Shown here: positions 1 to 9,276 of the stretch, piece by piece
Layout: each line of letters starts with the position of its first letter
How positions within the stretch are numbered: the first letter of the stretch is position 1
Source of the DNA: Chloroflexota bacterium
GTDB lineage: Bacteria > Chloroflexota > Dehalococcoidia > Lucifugimonadales > UBA3495
Length of the DNA stretch: 34,293 bases
Assembly: GCA_009840175.1 (NCBI GenBank)
Contig: VXOI01000009.1
Location: forward strand, 1 to 34,293
Direction of reading: 5' to 3'
Notes under the pieces: generated by a model
What the model saw: only the letters and a program-made list of their open reading frames with translations
What the model was told of the DNA's origin: nothing
Databases searched by the model: none
Made by a program: the position numbers and the translations under genes

Positions 1-210
1 GTGATGGCGTGGGCGGAGTTGATGGGCGACGGGCTGGACGACTTGCCCCAGGAAAAACAGAGAGAGGTGTTGCTGCTGCTGTTGGACGAGGCCACCATCG
101 ACCGGGAAAATAACGTCAATCTCACGCTGGCAATCCCAACGGAAGATTTGGCGTCGATTGACGAACCGGTATCAGGGTCCCAGTGTAGACTTCGTTGTTC
201 AGAATCTTGA
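1..210 (+). pseudogene. C-terminal fragment of a large serine recombinase (partial; 3' boundary uncertain, probably ~165-175)
   Basis: ORF LPQEKQREVLLLLLDEATIDRENNVNLTLAIPTEDLASID resembles the C-terminal end of site-specific serine recombinases; no N-terminal part on this strand; starts at the window edge. Confidence 0.5.
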
Positions 211-904
211 CGATGGTGGTCTTGCTCCATTTCTTCCCCCTGGCGGGGGAAACGCCTTCGGCGTCAAGGGTCTTGGCCACATCTTTGAGAGTCTTTCCCT
301 TCAGCGCCAGTTGGAAGATTCGCCGCACCACCTTGTCGGCGGGCGGGTCGAGTTCCAGCCTGGGACGTTTCTTGGCCCCGTCCTGGACATAGACCTTCCT
401 GTACCCGTAGGGGGCGCAGGTGGACATCCAGAAGCCCCGCGACGCCGCTTCCCGCATCCCCCGGACCACCTCCTGCGCCAAATTCTCGCTGTAGAATTCG
501 TCCACTGACTCGATGATGGCCTCCATCAGCTTGCCGGTTGGGGAGTCGTCGGCGTGTTCCGTGATGGAGACGACGCGGATGCCCTTGCGCCGCAGCATGG
601 ACTTGAAGGCCACGGCGTGCTCCCGCTTGCGAGTGAATCTGGAGAACTTCCAGACCAGGATGACCTGGAAGGGAGACTTGGCCCGGCCTCCTTCGTCGAT
701 CATCCTGCGGAACTGGGGCCTATCGGCGATCCTACCGCTCTCGGCTTCGTCGATGTACTCCCTGGTCACCGTATAGCCGTTGTCCCTGGCGTAATCCCGG
801 AGCGCCCTGAGCTGGGCGGCTACGGAGAGGTCCACGTCCTGGCGGTCGCTGGAGACCCGGGCGTAAAGGGCCGCCGGTGTGGGAAGCTGTATCTGCTCCT
901 TCAT
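122..904 (-). CDS. Serine recombinase N-terminal resolvase domain plus Recombinase domain, apparently truncated at its 3' end
   Basis: YARVSSDRQ catalytic serine motif, VWKFSRFTR, recombinase domain PYGYRKVY...LKDVAKTLDAEGVSPARGKKWSKTTIVKILNNEVYTGTL; unrelated tail after VYTGTL. Confidence 0.85.
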   Translation of the reverse strand: MKEQIQLPTPAALYARVSSDRQDVDLSVAAQLRALRDYARDNGYTVTREYIDEAESGRIADRPQFRRMIDEGGRAKSPFQVILVWKFSRFTRKREHAVAFKSMLRRKGIRVVSITEHADDSPTGKLMEAIIESVDEFYSENLAQEVVRGMREAASRGFWMSTCAPYGYRKVYVQDGAKKRPRLELDPPADKVVRRIFQLALKGKTLKDVAKTLDAEGVSPARGKKWSKTTIVKILNNEVYTGTLIPVRQSTPNLPLGLPA

Positions 905-2038
905 AATGTCCCCCTCTTGCTATGAATGACGGTGGTCGGTAGCAGGTTGACCTGATTCCGGAATCTTGAATCTCGGTCACCTTCAAGGGGGATTGCGGAC
1001 TCGGGGTTGATCCTTGGCCTGGCTAAAACCGCAGTGGTTGTCCCAGCGCTGGCTGGTTGCCTGGGCGAATCCATTCATTTCCTAAGGGTGGGACGTTCTT
1101 CCCACCGTTTCCTTCAGGTCATACAAGTGGCCCCATTAGAAGGCTGTTTTGGGGAACGTGGTCGTCTCAACATTGATGGCCAGGGAAAGCCACCAGTAAT
1201 TCCACCCTGCTCGTTATTCTGTCGGGCTGTTCGAATTCTGGACCATCTAGCCCGTTGTTAACCATGTGAGCGTCCTGCAAGCAAAAGGCAATTGATACAG
1301 TCGGCCTGGAAAATTGCGCAGTCACCCCGCTCGATTTCGGATGTCTGGCCGGGCCGGGTGCAGTTGGACATATCCGCGTACCGCCTACATGGCCTTCCGG
1401 TAGTCCGTTCCGCAAGTGGGCGTCCGAGTTAGCAGTCCATCCTGCCGATTCGGAACGGGCATTGACTCGGCTCTCGTGCCTGTTTGCTCGCACGTCCTCC
1501 CTACACGGGTTTCCGGCGTCAATTGCCTGCCTGACCTGTAATCTGGTGTCCAGTGTGGAATGGTTGTCCCGCGTCAGCTGGACTTGTCGAATTGTCGTAC
1601 CCAAATTTGTTGGTTCGCCTCCTCCGCCACGCTGGCTTCGTCCCGCAGTTGGGCGGCATCGGTATGGCTGGGGACTTCAATCCTTTATTCCGCTGATAGG
1701 AGATCCGCCGGCGGACAGAATACCTGGACGACGTGCGGGTGGACCGGAACCGCAGCTCAAGCTACGACGCTTCCTCACCTTCGGCCTGTGGCGGGATCAG
1801 GACGCCGGTGGGTAGTTGGCGTGGGAGCCGAATCGGAGTGGCTTAGCAGCGATGTAGCAGTAAGCAATTGGTGCGGGAAGGGGCTAAAAGGCGGGTTTCG
1901 GGGTTCCCAGGACAGGGATGGGAATGAATAATTGAATGCGTTGTCTGGCTTTTTGCAGTGTTTCCAGCCCAGAAAACTGGAGGGTCCTTCCTCGACCCGG
2001 ATCGTGTGCTTGGGATAGAGCCTTGCTCTCCCGGCGGC

Positions 2039-2255
2039 GAACTGGAAACCCCGACGATTGGCCTTCTGATACTGGACGTCGGGGTAGGTCCCTACGACCA
2101 AGAACCACCGGATGATGGGAACACAGAAGACGCAGAGAACTTGGCGGAGGAAGATGGTATCAGGATTATAGCTGCCGTTCGTAAGAGGCGATTCGTGCCC
2201 GTGGTGTTCTATACGGGCCTTGTTTACAAGGTTCGAGGAATGGAATCACCGGTAG
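2039..2255 (+). pseudogene. Truncated duplicate of the response-regulator receiver domain encoded at 14300-15511
   Basis: 217 bp aligns without net indels to 14456-14672; both encode LLILDV.VGP..QE..DDGNTEDAE.L.EE.GIRIIAAVR.RRFVPVVFYTGL.YKVR.MESPV; the copy lacks the receiver N-terminus and the C-terminal domain. Confidence 0.85.
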
Positions 2256-2561
2256 CCTTACGACTTCCATAGGCTACCCTTGTTATCTCGCAACTCAATT
2301 CCATCAGTAGATCGGTGGTTCGGTGACGGGCCTTAGTGTAATGTATTGCGAACTGTTCGGTGGGAAGTCCCAATCAAGGGGAGTGAGCAGCGCTTATTCG
2401 TGACCTGCCAGGCCAAACAAGCTCAAGAAGTACAGTGAAACTCGTACATGCGATGACCTTCCTCTTGTCTTACCCGGTTTAGATTAACCCTCGGAATGCC
2501 CGTTTTCAGCGAACCAGTTTCCGGAAGGTGAACCAGAGACCGCTCAGACTACCCTTGGGCT

Positions 2562-3083
2562 TCACAAACCACGACCTGACAGTGCTCTCACACACAATGA
2601 TGCAAACGAAGCTCGCCGAATCCGACGGCACGCGTCATTCAACATCTTCAAGTACTCTGATGTCCAGGCGTCCGAAAAATCCCTATCGCTGAGAGCTTCC
2701 AGCAATATATTGGAACTCGGTTTTCTGTCGACTAGGCGCTCGGCCGGGACCACTATCCAGCGCGGTGTGGGGAAACCGATAGCCAAAGCGAAGTAGCCGA
2801 CTGCCCCGGACGAATCCAATAACGAGTCGAAATCTTCATTGGTCAATTGCCGCGGCCGTGGGCCGCTAACCTCAGCTTCAATCTCGAAGCGAAGCTCTTC
2901 TGCGCCTCTGAATGCGACGATGTCTGGATGCCCAAACTGGTTAATCTCTTTTATTCGGCAATTGAGCCGCATTAGTATGTGGGCAGCCATCGCTTGCACC
3001 TTGTATCCGAATTCAGAGGAGGAAACACTCAAGCGTAAATCCTCAATGCACTCGGACGCTCGCAATACTGCCTGGTCATTCAT
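2562..3083 (-). CDS. Small nuclease-like protein (divergent PD-(D/E)xK-like), partner of the SMC-like ATPase
   Basis: 173 aa; HPDIVAFRGAEELRFEIEAEV resembles a PD...ExE restriction-endonuclease-like core; overlaps the 3' end of the upstream ATPase gene by 8 nt. Confidence 0.5.
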   Translation of the reverse strand: MNDQAVLRASECIEDLRLSVSSSEFGYKVQAMAAHILMRLNCRIKEINQFGHPDIVAFRGAEELRFEIEAEVSGPRPRQLTNEDFDSLLDSSGAVGYFALAIGFPTPRWIVVPAERLVDRKPSSNILLEALSDRDFSDAWTSEYLKMLNDACRRIRRASFASLCVRALSGRGL

Positions 3084-5160
3084 ACATTATCTTCAGGGTT
3101 GGCCCTCTGTGTGGAGACCAACCGGTGGGCTCGATGATAACGTAGCTGTCCTCATCGAATACCTTCGGGATCATTTCTTGAAAGCGCTCAGTTTCTTGGG
3201 ACGCAACAATAAGCTGAACGTTGCGTCCGAGTTCGCGCAAGCGCTCCAAAAGAATATTGATGTGTTCCGTGTCCAAGGCTCGCGTGGGGTCGTCCAGCAT
3301 AACGAGGTAGACCTCGGTGGGGGTATCATCTGTCTGGCTGAACGCAAAGTGAGGGACCACAACCAAGGCGCTCTCTGCCTGGCCATTCAGTACGCCCGTC
3401 GGGTCTTCTCTACCAGTGGGATCTTGACTGCTTGCAACCCGAAGCTGCAGCTTCGGCAAGACAGAATTCGTGATTATCAGTCGGTCATACCAAGGGTGCT
3501 GCGTCAAGGCACTGAAGGCCCGGGAAAGGACTTCTGAGACACGAGGAATTTCCTGTCCTAATTGTTCGTTGAGCTGGGAATTCACTACCTCTTCAATTGT
3601 ACGGGCAGATTGCCCAAATGCCACCAGAGAATCGTAGGACTCTATGACTCTGTCGAGTTCCCTTCTATTTATCTGCAGGCTATTGAGTCGTCTTTGTATC
3701 CGGTGAAATCGGCTTTCTTCTTTAAGCCTGTTCAGTTCAGCTCGCTTGGATGCGGACCATGCGTCTTGGTCCTCCATCTGAGCATCGATAATGGATTCCT
3801 TCTGAACGTAGTTCTCGATCAATTGATCAATGTCTTCTGCCTCTGCCAGCCTGGCTTTGTCCTCGCTGTCAACAAGAGCCGCGGCATTCACCTCGTTGTC
3901 ACGTAACGATTTCAATCGGGATTCTTCTGTTCCGAGACGAAGTTCTAACTCTTCAGATTCTTGAAGTCGAGATTCAAGCTCGGCAACTATCGAACCTGCG
4001 GAGTCATCAGATTGGGTTGCGGTGCCCTGGAGGGTCGACTCCAAGACCTGCCGGTCGTGGTGAGAGTCACAGATCGGGCAGGGTACTTCCTCAGAGTCGC
4101 CCCGTCCAATTAAGTCAATCGCGTCGCGAACGATTCTTCCCTTTATGGATTCTGTTGTGGCTTCGAATTTCGCATCCGTTAGTTTTTGCTGCAACTCGTC
4201 GGCCGTTTGGTCATCGTACACATCCGCCAATTTGCCCTTGGTGCCTTGGATGATGGACTCCTGTGTCTGGATTTGAGCCGATACGCTGCGCAATTCTTCC
4301 AGTAGTCCTCGCGATTTGGCTAACTCCTCCGATCTTTTCTCTAAACTGCCTCGGTCTTGGGTGCGTCTCTCGCTGAGTGAGCTTTCGGCGCTCTCTAACA
4401 AGGCTTCAAGGGATGACCCTTGCAAGTCATCACCGGGAGGTTTTCCGGTGATTTCTTCAATGAAACGGCGGGCCTTCTGTTCTGACGCTGCGATTGATGG
4501 TGCTGGCCCGGTGCCCCAAGGTGGTGCGTTAAGGATACTGCTTCGACGGGTCTGCTCCTCTGCTATTTGACCGTCGATGTTCTTACGGACATCCGTGAGT
4601 TCCTCGTCTAATTCGTGCTCCAGGTCAGTCTGGTCTTCCAAGAAATCATTAAGGTTGCTTAGCAGCGCTCGTGGATGCGTAAGACCGAGGTAGTTGAAGA
4701 CGGTCCTTTCAAATGGGTCAAGATCCTCCGGCTGTCTGCGGAGTGGAGCCGATTGAGGGGCGAAGATAATATGCGTACCCTCACCAGCATCCACGGAGTC
4801 GAGTTGAGGCATTACCTCCCTCAAGGGGCGCCTGTTTCCATGGCGGTCGGTCAGGATGGGCTCGCTACTACTGCCGGTGCCGAGGTTTAGAGTACGACGA
4901 AGAGTCCATAGTTCTCCGTCACGAATCAACCTGACCGTAACGCGACAATCGCCAGAATAGTGCTGGTTCTTTACGACCTCGTTAGGTCGGTACGCCGAAC
5001 CGAATAGACCCCAGCGAACGGCCTCTACAATGCTAGATTTCCCGTTGCCATTGCGGCCAAGTAGGAACACGTGCCGACTCTTGAAGTCTATTGCCTGCGA
5101 AGATGCAAATCCCTTGAATCCTTCTATTTCCACGCTTTGAACACTGAAGCCCGTCGCCAC
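3076..5160 (-). CDS. Rad50/SMC-like AAA ATPase with coiled coil and a zinc-hook-like CxxC
   Basis: Walker A GRNGNGKSS; coiled-coil region; CPICDSHH hook; Walker B/D-loop region VYLVMLDDPTRALDTEH. Confidence 0.85.
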   Translation of the reverse strand: MATGFSVQSVEIEGFKGFASSQAIDFKSRHVFLLGRNGNGKSSIVEAVRWGLFGSAYRPNEVVKNQHYSGDCRVTVRLIRDGELWTLRRTLNLGTGSSSEPILTDRHGNRRPLREVMPQLDSVDAGEGTHIIFAPQSAPLRRQPEDLDPFERTVFNYLGLTHPRALLSNLNDFLEDQTDLEHELDEELTDVRKNIDGQIAEEQTRRSSILNAPPWGTGPAPSIAASEQKARRFIEEITGKPPGDDLQGSSLEALLESAESSLSERRTQDRGSLEKRSEELAKSRGLLEELRSVSAQIQTQESIIQGTKGKLADVYDDQTADELQQKLTDAKFEATTESIKGRIVRDAIDLIGRGDSEEVPCPICDSHHDRQVLESTLQGTATQSDDSAGSIVAELESRLQESEELELRLGTEESRLKSLRDNEVNAAALVDSEDKARLAEAEDIDQLIENYVQKESIIDAQMEDQDAWSASKRAELNRLKEESRFHRIQRRLNSLQINRRELDRVIESYDSLVAFGQSARTIEEVVNSQLNEQLGQEIPRVSEVLSRAFSALTQHPWYDRLIITNSVLPKLQLRVASSQDPTGREDPTGVLNGQAESALVVVPHFAFSQTDDTPTEVYLVMLDDPTRALDTEHINILLERLRELGRNVQLIVASQETERFQEMIPKVFDEDSYVIIEPTGWSPHRGPTLKIMYE

Positions 5161-5165
5161 TGACC

Positions 5166-5366
5166 TTACCTCTCTTTGAATTCGTCAAGTAGGCTTCTTA
5201 CGTTGCTTTCAAGCCGTTCCCTTTCGGCGTCCAAGTAAGTCTTGACAGCCTCGGGTCCTTCCCTATTAAAGTAGTCGGCCATCGGCGCCCACAACTCTCT
5301 GGTTTCTGGAGACAAACGCTGTGTGACCATCTCACTAAAGGAACGGTTCGATTTTTCCTCTGCCAC
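5166..5366 (-). CDS. Small 66-aa protein, first gene of the SMC module
   Basis: ORF ends 5 nt before the ATPase start, same strand, charged helical composition. Confidence 0.55.
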   Translation of the reverse strand: MAEEKSNRSFSEMVTQRLSPETRELWAPMADYFNREGPEAVKTYLDAERERLESNVRSLLDEFKER

Positions 5367-5820
5367 CTTATCTCCTTATTAGCCATTTACGTGGGAAACG
5401 CCCTTACGTAGTCGCTCGTGACCTCCCCCCATTATACAGGATCGCTATCAGTAGGGCAGAACACGCCTCACCTCATTCTGGTGAAGCAGTTCTCCAACTT
5501 CAGTCAGATGGGCGGGCATGGAGTTCCGCACCAAGGAGCGTCATCTACCTTTCCCTTTCCAACCCGAATGTCTGATCATACTATGGGGTGGTAACAGACA
5601 TAGAATTGCGGCGACTCCACCTTTGGTTTGCAAATGCAGGCTCATGAGATGAGCTTTCTTAACAACGAAAAAGGGGACTCAGGTCCGACGATTGGTAAGG
5701 CCAATCTGACCGGGCCAGAGATATCCGACATGAGCCGGACGTAACCCGAACCTTCCGGTGGGAGGTCTCTTTCCGATTTCAGATCAAACTAAGCCGATCC
5801 CACCGCGTCATGGTGTGGCA

Positions 5821-7566
5821 CTACTGGGGTCGAGGCCAACGGCAAATAGCCCGTTCAGCAAGGCTAGCTGTTCTGCCGGCAATCTGCTGCGGACCCCACG
5901 TCTCATTTTGCTCAAGGACTTCCCTGGCAGTTCTGTAGATCGTCTCATTCCGTAGGCGGCTTCGAGCCTCGTCCCAGTCAGCAGATCCCTTTGTCGAGTT
6001 ATCAGATTGGCTCAGCGGTACGAGGTTTCCAAGCAGACCGAGAATTTGGTCTCGCTCCTCCTTGTCTTCGGGAAATTCATTAGCCCAGGTGCCTTTGAGC
6101 GATTGCGGAGCTAGGTGATCAACCGTAACCGCCTTGAGCTGCTCTGGCGAAAATGGGTTCGTTTTGTGAGCGTCGATCTCAAGCTCACACAGCACATAGC
6201 CGTCAAGGCGGCGTCCATAGAACGGCTTGCTTGGGATATCTCTTCGAAGCTGTTCGTCGTCTGGGAAGTCGATGGTTCTAGTCTGAAGGTCGGACACAAG
6301 ATTTCCTGGATTGCCGCCGTTCTTCCCCCATAAACTCTTGAACACCGCGTGGAGTCCGGTTGGCTCTCGACCTGAGAAGGCCCTCCTGACCAAAAAGGAC
6401 TCGACAATTCTCAGGCATTCGGCAGCGTCAGAGACACTCAGCTCACCTAACCGTTGAGCCCTGAGCAACTGGATCAGAAATGCGTAGGTCACACGGGGAG
6501 CAGGCATACGAGCGAGTCGTTCCACCCATGTCGCTATCTCTGGTGTTGATGAGTAGCTCACTCCAGCTGACAGGGCGTTGTACTCGGGCACGAATTGCCC
6601 GAGATCCTTGATGATGAGTTCCGCGGTTTTGGCGGAATCATCGATCCCTCGAAACTCTTTGTCCCAGTGATCGTTGAGTGCGCCGAACGCCTTAGCGACC
6701 GTCGCTCTGTCGTTGACCGTAAGGGTGAACGGGTAGTAATAATTGTCGAGCTGCTGTCGATTCGCGAACGACTTTTCGAAGGGATCCCAGTGCTCGTTGT
6801 ACAACCGCATCGCAGTGGTTGCATCAGCCGCGAGTCGCCTGAAGATCTCGTTCTTCACAAGATCACCGACAGTCAGAGGTTGACCCGGGCGGTTCAAACG
6901 ATTGAATACCTCGTTTGGGTGGTGTCGTTCAGCAATATTGATGGCTGCAATCTCGACTCTGTCGACGATTGTTAGTTCCAGGGCCTTCAGCGATTCGCGG
7001 TTAAAGCCGTCCTCGCCTAAGCACCTAGCGCGCACCTCTGACTGAGCTCGCTCAAGTGCCGCAGTCATCCTTCCTTGCCTGAAGCTAGCGCCAGATGGCA
7101 GGTTCCAGTTGACATCCAATTTTCGACACAGGGAGATGAACTCCGGCGTATCCGGTATGGTTGGGAAAAAGCGGGGCGTACCTCTCGTCGTTGTGCGAGT
7201 GGACATCAAGAATGCTTCTGCGACGTCTGTAGCATCGTTCGGGTGTCCATGCTCTTGCCATTCTAGCGCGACGGCGAGGAGCGCGAAGAACAGGGTTGTA
7301 ATCCGCTGCTGTCCGTCCAGCACGAGGAACTCCTCAAGGGTGCCTGTGCTAGGATTGCTAGCCACTTCGTGCTTCAAGATGATCGCGCCCAAGAAGAGAG
7401 CCTCGGATTCTCCCTCTTCGACTAGTCTTATATCCTCCCAAAACTCGTCAAGGTTTTTTGAGACCCACGAGAATCGCCGTTGATAGAGAGGTGCGGAAAG
7501 CCGTCGCTCAACCTCAAAGACACTACGTACGTTGACGCAACTGTCTTGCTGTCTCATTAACGTCAT
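5821..7566 (-). CDS. DUF262 plus DUF1524 (HNH) protein, GmrSD-like Type IV restriction family
   Basis: YQRRFSW..., LVLDGQQRITTLFFALL (DUF262 motif) and C-terminal VDHLAPQS...LGNLVPLSQSDN (DUF1524 HNH-like). Start chosen at MTLMRQQ; the ORF extends upstream to 7656. Confidence 0.85.
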   Translation of the reverse strand: MTLMRQQDSCVNVRSVFEVERRLSAPLYQRRFSWVSKNLDEFWEDIRLVEEGESEALFLGAIILKHEVASNPSTGTLEEFLVLDGQQRITTLFFALLAVALEWQEHGHPNDATDVAEAFLMSTRTTTRGTPRFFPTIPDTPEFISLCRKLDVNWNLPSGASFRQGRMTAALERAQSEVRARCLGEDGFNRESLKALELTIVDRVEIAAINIAERHHPNEVFNRLNRPGQPLTVGDLVKNEIFRRLAADATTAMRLYNEHWDPFEKSFANRQQLDNYYYPFTLTVNDRATVAKAFGALNDHWDKEFRGIDDSAKTAELIIKDLGQFVPEYNALSAGVSYSSTPEIATWVERLARMPAPRVTYAFLIQLLRAQRLGELSVSDAAECLRIVESFLVRRAFSGREPTGLHAVFKSLWGKNGGNPGNLVSDLQTRTIDFPDDEQLRRDIPSKPFYGRRLDGYVLCELEIDAHKTNPFSPEQLKAVTVDHLAPQSLKGTWANEFPEDKEERDQILGLLGNLVPLSQSDNSTKGSADWDEARSRLRNETIYRTAREVLEQNETWGPQQIAGRTASLAERAICRWPRPQ

Positions 7567-7826
7567 GTGTAAATTCCTCCTTTGGCAATAAGCCTTACGC
7601 CCACGCTCAATGACCTCCGGGTTGCCCCGAATACACGACCGACGCGAGAGAGACATTCTGGCGGTGATGGCAGTCTGGCTGCCCGGTCACTCGGTGGCTA
7701 CCGTTACCGGAGTTGGTGAGCAACTAATTCATTATGCCACTGCTATGCGAAACAGGTTGTCGCATGACCAATGTTTTTCAACCCAGCCAGCCATGGTCCG
7801 TGCCAAACACCACAAAGAATCGGAAA

Positions 7827-8330
7827 TTAGAAGCTGCCCCAACCCAGCAATATGACCCAAAAGACAACCGAGAGGAGGCTCAGGTAGTACGCCCACCGGA
7901 CACGGCGCATTTTGGTGCTGGCTATCCAGGAAACCGTGTGAATCTGGTCCAACAGTTGACGCTCAATTGTCTCAGTCCCCATTGAAGTTGCTTGCTCTCT
8001 TAAAGACTCCAACGACATCGCCGCGATGTCCTCAAAGTAGATGAGGGATCCCCCGGTTCTCGGATTTCTGGGCAGGTAAACGCTGGTGGCAAACGCAACA
8101 ACACCGATGACAGATAGGGCGTAGAGCGCGAGCACTCCCGCCAGCACGGCCGACTCCACGCCCCAAGGCTCTTTTCCGATTATGGGAGCAAGTCTCTCGA
8201 ACCGGGCCGCCACTGTGCCTGCCAGTGCAACCTGGAGGGCCAGCACTGGTGCCGCCTTGCTGTCCGCCGCTCTCGTAAACCCAATCGCCCGGGACAGCGA
8301 TTCGTAATGGGACCTGAGACGCTCCTCCAC
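7827..8330 (-). CDS. pycTM: Pycsar effector-like transmembrane protein (PycTM-like)
   Basis: 167 aa with about 3 hydrophobic helices (ALQVALAGTVAARF, ESAVLAGVLALYALSVIGVVAFA, YYLSLLSVVFWVILLGW); starts 3 nt after the cyclase stop. Confidence 0.7.
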   Translation of the reverse strand: MEERLRSHYESLSRAIGFTRAADSKAAPVLALQVALAGTVAARFERLAPIIGKEPWGVESAVLAGVLALYALSVIGVVAFATSVYLPRNPRTGGSLIYFEDIAAMSLESLREQATSMGTETIERQLLDQIHTVSWIASTKMRRVRWAYYLSLLSVVFWVILLGWGSF

Positions 8331-8333
8331 GTT

Positions 8334-9170
8334 TCACCTAGCGGGACGTTGACCCGTAATAATCGCCTCGCAGAATTCTGCGCCGTGTCGCTCGCACCAA
8401 CCGGCCCTGCGCGTATAGACACTTCCGAAGTCCAGCCCCAATCCCTTTGGCGCAGCTTGTTTCGCCCACAATCTTGATGCTTGGCCGGTGGAAGCGCTCA
8501 ATCCCGGTCCTCGATTTCTACCGCCGCAGCCGCAGGACCAGATCAGGGCCTGTTGCCTTAACTTGGCAGCCCTTTCGTATCCGGCAAATACCCTGTCGGA
8601 CGCCGCCACCTGGTTGGGTCCGGCTGCGGAGCTCAGCTTGGCGGCCATGTTTACGGTCTTTCCGGCCCAAACTTCATTCCGTTTGGTTCCCTTCAATCCA
8701 AGTTGTCTCACGAGCAGGGTACCCTGGTCGATACCAACCCCGACCTCAAGTTTCCACTGAACCGAGGCGTCTTTCTTGAATCTCACGGCAACGACTTTTT
8801 CCACTTGGCTTCTCATGGTGATGGCGCAAGCGGCCGCATGGAACATAGACCTCTGGCCGCCGAACAGCCCGAATATCCCATCTCCTTGGATATCGACATA
8901 TCCCGCCGAGAATCTTTCCAGAACTACGGTCATTGCCCTGATGAAGTAGGTGTACGCGAGAGCCGCTGCTTCCGGCGAAACGGACGAACTGAGCGCGGTC
9001 GAACCTTTGAGGTCGGCGAACACGGCGGTGACGTTTGGAATCCGCCACCACAATCCCCTGCTGGCTGGTCCAGTCTCCGGAACTTCGGCCTGATCGATCA
9101 CCTGCACGCCGAGCTTGGCTTGGTCATTCAATTGGGCAACAACGGCTGTCGAAATTTCGTCAAGTATCAA
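8334..9170 (-). CDS. pycC: Class III-type nucleotide cyclase, candidate pyrimidine cyclase (PycC-like)
   Basis: FADLKGSTALSS and DIQGDGIFGLF metal-binding motifs, NEVWAGKTVNMAAKLSS; paired with a TM effector as in Pycsar. Confidence 0.75.
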   Translation of the reverse strand: MILDEISTAVVAQLNDQAKLGVQVIDQAEVPETGPASRGLWWRIPNVTAVFADLKGSTALSSSVSPEAAALAYTYFIRAMTVVLERFSAGYVDIQGDGIFGLFGGQRSMFHAAACAITMRSQVEKVVAVRFKKDASVQWKLEVGVGIDQGTLLVRQLGLKGTKRNEVWAGKTVNMAAKLSSAAGPNQVAASDRVFAGYERAAKLRQQALIWSCGCGGRNRGPGLSASTGQASRLWAKQAAPKGLGLDFGSVYTRRAGWCERHGAEFCEAIITGQRPAR

Positions 9171-9276
9171 GTTTCTGCCCCGGTTGATGTTGATCTGGTA
9201 GAGGGTGGCCTTACAGCCGGGATGTTCAACACTGGCTCAACTCCACACATCAACCAATCGTTCCGCAGAGGTTTTT

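Noticed and set aside
1167-1604. 145-aa minus-strand ORF in the 0.9-2.5 kb gap
   Set aside because: Composition looks random, no coupled neighbours or motif; region more likely decayed sequence.
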